From CBDATG01 sp965200145 (GTDB lineage: Bacteria > Chloroflexota > Dehalococcoidia > Lucifugimonadales > Lucifugimonadaceae), in contig CBDATG010000001.1 of assembly GCA_965200145.1 (NCBI GenBank), positions 134,090 to 198,089 of the forward strand: a stretch of DNA of 64,000 nt. Direction: 5' to 3'. Position numbers and translations under genes: made by a program. Below, piece after piece: positions 61,735 through 64,000 of the stretch. Each line of letters opens with the position of its first letter. The stretch's first letter is position 1. Under the pieces are notes generated by a model. That model did not search any database and was not told the DNA's origin. It worked only from the letters and a program-made list of their open reading frames with translations.

Positions 61735-62655
61735 TCACTCAAATCGGACTTGGACCGACTCGGGGTCGCTGTGGAACTTCGTCAGGAGACGGCCAGGATA
61801 GTCTCGCAGGGAATTACCGTGTACTCTCGTCTCCAACCACATGTTTTCACCGATCTGTACCGCCATGCCGAACGGTTTCGGATCCGGGCCGGGATGTATC
61901 GGTACCTCGTTGATGGCGCAGTAGTTTCCGTTTGCGACATAGACTGGAAGGTCAGACTCGTCAATGAAGCCAATCGCGTAGAGATACTCGGCCACATCCG
62001 CGTCCAGTTCCCGCCAACTCACCCAATTGGTTTGCGGTTCGTCGCCCAGCCGTACAGCCGTCGGACGACCCTCTGGCAATTCGCCAACTAGCGGATACCA
62101 CTTACCGCGGCGCGACCGTGTTGGCTTGCCTTTGGACCGGTGCTGGGCCTGTCGCGGTCGTTCAGCAGTCGGCCCGATCAACTTCGATCGTGACAGGTAG
62201 TCCACGAAGTCGTACGCCGCATCAGACATCCTGTCAGACGATATACTCACCCTTTCTTCCTCTCAACCGCCAGACTCGCGGAAAACAATCCAATCGTCAC
62301 CGTCGGTGATCGCGAACAGGCGGATGCCGGAGCTCTTTGGGTCTTTGACGTACTTGATGCCTTGCGACTGAACAACTGTGCTGAGGTCATCCATGTGTTT
62401 CTTGGCTTCAATGACTGCCACCGGCTTACCATCCATCATCAAGGCGTAGTCAAACCGGCCAGTCTTCCCCCTAAACTCAAGTTGGACTTCCTTGGAGTCC
62501 TCCGGGTCCCATCCCAGTGACCGCAACAAGGGGTCGATCAACACGACTCTGGTTCGAGTTTCGTAGCGCGCAATGTACTTGCCGTCGCCGCGGATGCGCC
62601 GCCGAAGGACGGCCACCGTCTTCTCAACGGCTTTCGGATTGACTTCGTTGGTCAT
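61735..62655 (-). pseudogene. HsdR-N/C-module fusion interrupted by one in-frame TGA (copy 3)
   Basis: The frame opens at ATG 62655 with the N-module (ARYETRTRVVLIDPLLRSLGW, RFDYALMMDGKPVAVIEAKK) and reaches WIVFRESGG before TGA at 62263-62265. The same frame continues as EEERVSISSDRMSDAAYDF through a full C-module (WYPLVGELPEGRPTAVRLG, VSWRELDADVAEYL, GENMWLE, FHSDPESVQVRFE). Aligned with its paralogs, the TGA occupies a position that is Trp (TGG) in copy 4 and Tyr in copy 1. A single G-to-A change would explain it. It could also be expressed as separate N and C proteins (GTG at 62250), or be a sequencing error. Confidence 0.8.
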
Positions 62656-62793
62656 GAAGTGTTCATCTGTCTACTACAGATCGATATCAAGCAATCAGCA
62701 TAGTCAACGACACGGTGCGTGGATGACGTTCGAAGCCACGCTAGCCCCGCGTTAGTGAATCAATCGCAACTTTCGCAGCGTGTGCTCTGTCGC

Positions 62794-63750
62794 TCAATCG
62801 AAAGCGACTTTGACTGTTGACGCGTCGATCCCGAACCGCTCCAGCATACGGATTGAGTACTTCCACAGACGCTCGATAGAACCGACTTCCCTTTCCATCC
62901 AAAGTCCCTCACGAATCTTGATCCGTCTGGCGAAATCTCGCCCATGCGGATGGACCGGCGACGTGTTCATGGCGCACTTGCGAACTGGTAGCCTCTCTGC
63001 AAGAACCACGGGATGATCCTCATCCAGTACAAGCCCGCGCCCGTCCACGTACCTGCCCGTCTGCTCGTAAACCTTTTCCCAAGAGGACACCGCCAGCTCC
63101 TCGCCGCTGGCAAACTTGATCGCGGTCGGCCTCTTATTCTTCTTCCCGCGCGCTGGACTAACCTCGGTGAGCGAGTGCCATGCCCTCTGACCATCATGGA
63201 CACCCACCGTCCCTACTGCCTCTTGTGTCTCGGGCGGCGACCTATCGTGCTCGCGAACTTCAGTAGGTTCGTGGTTTTGAGTTTGAACGGCATCACGTCC
63301 GAATTTCTGGTTAAACTCCCATCCCGTCCTGAAGCTCTCTCCAGACGATACTCTGACGGTTTCGGGTTGCCATTTATTGGACTTTCGGAAGAACCTCCAT
63401 TCGTCACCGTTCGTGAACGCTACCACGGGTACACGAGGAAGTTCGGCGACATACTTGCCCCAAGCGGCATCATTGAGTTTGCTTCCCAGTACTTTGGCCT
63501 CCACTATCCCAATGACCTCGCCTTGATCAACCAGCGCGTAATCCAGTTTCAGACTTCCAGCACGATGCTCGTGGACCACCATCTCTGGATCTTCGGTATC
63601 CCAACCGAGCGAACGCAACAGAGGATCAATCAAGACAACCCTCGTGCGCGTTTCGTGGCCGCCGATGTCTGCACCGTGCCGCTCTATCCGAGACCTCAAT
63701 TGCTCGATCGTCTCTGAGAGTTGGTTGAGGAATTTTTCGTCTGCGTTCAT
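62794..63750 (-). CDS. HsdR-N-like PD-(D/E)xK nuclease fused to C-module (copy 4)
   Basis: 318 aa from the ATG at 63750. N-module: GGHETRTRVVLIDPLLRSLGW, KLDYALVDQGEVIGIVEAKV, FTNGDEWRFFRKSNKWQPE. A charged linker (about 155-200, rich in Glu, Pro and His) precedes the C-module: AVSSWEKVYEQTGRYV, CAMNTSPVHPHGRDF, REGLWMEREVG and RFGIDASTVKVAFD. It shares the CAMNTS-x-VHP-x-G segment with copy 1, so these two are the closest pair in the C-module. First gene of the array visible; the 138-bp gap to copy 3 shows no relic. Confidence 0.82.
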   Translation of the reverse strand: MNADEKFLNQLSETIEQLRSRIERHGADIGGHETRTRVVLIDPLLRSLGWDTEDPEMVVHEHRAGSLKLDYALVDQGEVIGIVEAKVLGSKLNDAAWGKYVAELPRVPVVAFTNGDEWRFFRKSNKWQPETVRVSSGESFRTGWEFNQKFGRDAVQTQNHEPTEVREHDRSPPETQEAVGTVGVHDGQRAWHSLTEVSPARGKKNKRPTAIKFASGEELAVSSWEKVYEQTGRYVDGRGLVLDEDHPVVLAERLPVRKCAMNTSPVHPHGRDFARRIKIREGLWMEREVGSIERLWKYSIRMLERFGIDASTVKVAFD

Positions 63751-63786
63751 GTCGGATTCGTTAATCTTAAACGACTTCAACTTAAT

Positions 63787-63972
63787 CTACACACCGCGCG
63801 GTGCCTCTCGGAACACACCGAATCCCTCGCCGGCCACTCGTGCACCAATCACGGACCATCGGCGGCTCAGCCCAAAGTTGCGTGGCGTAACGGGCCAGTT
63901 CCGCACTCTGTTGGATGGCTTAACCGGTCTGGCACGTCTCACTGCGTCAGTACTAGCTCGCTTCGCTCCGAG
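63787..63972 (-). other. Short coding-like frame at the right edge
   Basis: Sixty-one sense codons end at TAG (63787-63789), preceded by TGA. The translation contains RNWPVTPRNFGLSRRWSVIG and GEGFGVFREAPRGV. It has no ATG; GTG codons at about codons 12 and 23 are possible starts. It is not similar to the array modules and I do not recognise it. It may be a small gene or the end of a decayed one. The rest of 63973-64000 is uninformative. Confidence 0.25.
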
Positions 63973-64000
63973 TCAACTTGCGGAAGCGGTATCAAGTCTT

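Noticed and set aside
62263..62265. UGA recoding (Trp or selenocysteine) in array copy 3
   Set aside because: TGA ends many clear genes in this window (for example moxR, pyrR and modB), so a Trp code is excluded, and I see no selenocysteine insertion hairpin or reason for Sec at this position.
58049..63750. Array interpreted as a Type I restriction-modification locus
   Set aside because: Only the HsdR N-terminal-like nuclease module is present; there is no helicase part of HsdR and no HsdM or HsdS gene in or beside the array.
1..64000. CRISPR array, prophage or insertion sequence
   Set aside because: No regularly spaced repeats, Cas proteins, transposases, integrases or phage structural genes were found on either strand.

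Overview
The window is a dense bacterial chromosome segment with short intergenic gaps, many 4-11 nt gene overlaps and frequent TTG/GTG starts. It has no rRNA, tRNA, CRISPR array or recognisable insertion sequence. The gene mix suggests an uncultured Chloroflexota lineage (SAR202/Dehalococcoidia-like): HspR-grpE-dnaK, DUF503, DUF951 and DUF5679 small proteins, a PyrR-controlled pyr operon, a classic atp operon, an enolase-superfamily sugar-acid dehydratase and a DUF1501/DUF1800 pair. That assignment is an inference from gene content only.

Layout. 1-2.8 kb: DUF58-MoxR pair (the DUF58 gene runs off the left edge) and an FAH-family hydrolase. 3-5.7 kb: secreted gluzincin peptidase and an HDAC/AcuC-like deacetylase. 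5.7-8.9 kb: hspR-grpE-dnaK. 9.2-10.1 kb: two paralogous small zinc-ribbon proteins separated by a strong terminator, then DUF503. 10.2-12.3 kb: enolase-superfamily enzyme and a solitary DNA methyltransferase. 12.4-20.4 kb: complete F-type ATP synthase operon in the order I/Z-B-E-F-H-A-G-D-C; subunit a carries a large extra domain. 20.6-24 kb: GMC oxidoreductase, DUF151 nuclease-like protein, pyrF with a coupled DUF951 gene. 24-27.8 kb: a 963-aa fused nuclease/methyltransferase (Type IIG/IIL-like) divergent from an HhH-GPD glycosylase. 27.8-30.5 kb: molybdate transporter modABC. 31.4-39.1 kb: pyrR-pyrB-pyrC-carA-carB preceded by an RNA hairpin matching the PyrR-binding consensus. 39-48 kb: oxidoreductases, malic enzyme, ferredoxin-NADP reductase-like protein, hydroxyacid dehydrogenases, a DNA methyltransferase, a PAC2 protein and an esterase. 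48.1-49.5 kb: a cysteine-less DUF5679 relative, a roughly 300-nt highly structured RNA gene with its own promoter and terminator, and a degenerate MNT/HEPN pair. 49.8-58 kb: NHL, DUF1501, DUF1800, aldehyde dehydrogenase, nitroreductase, rlmB and an orphan oligopeptide-ABC ATPase.

58.0-63.8 kb is the most unusual part. It is a one-strand array of paralogous genes built from two modules: an N-terminal HsdR-N-like PD-(D/E)xK nuclease module (conserved HETRTR, DYAL and EAK) and a C-terminal module (conserved SW..Y and NG.W/EG.W). Genes occur as N+C fusions (3 intact, 1 broken by a single in-frame TGA), N-only (1), C-only (2) and decayed C-only relics (2). Twice an N+C gene is followed closely by a C-only gene or relic, once with an ATGA overlap. 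This looks like a multi-copy, birth-and-death evolving nucleic-acid-targeting or defence locus and is my best candidate for an undescribed system. The structured RNA at 48.36-48.66 kb is second.
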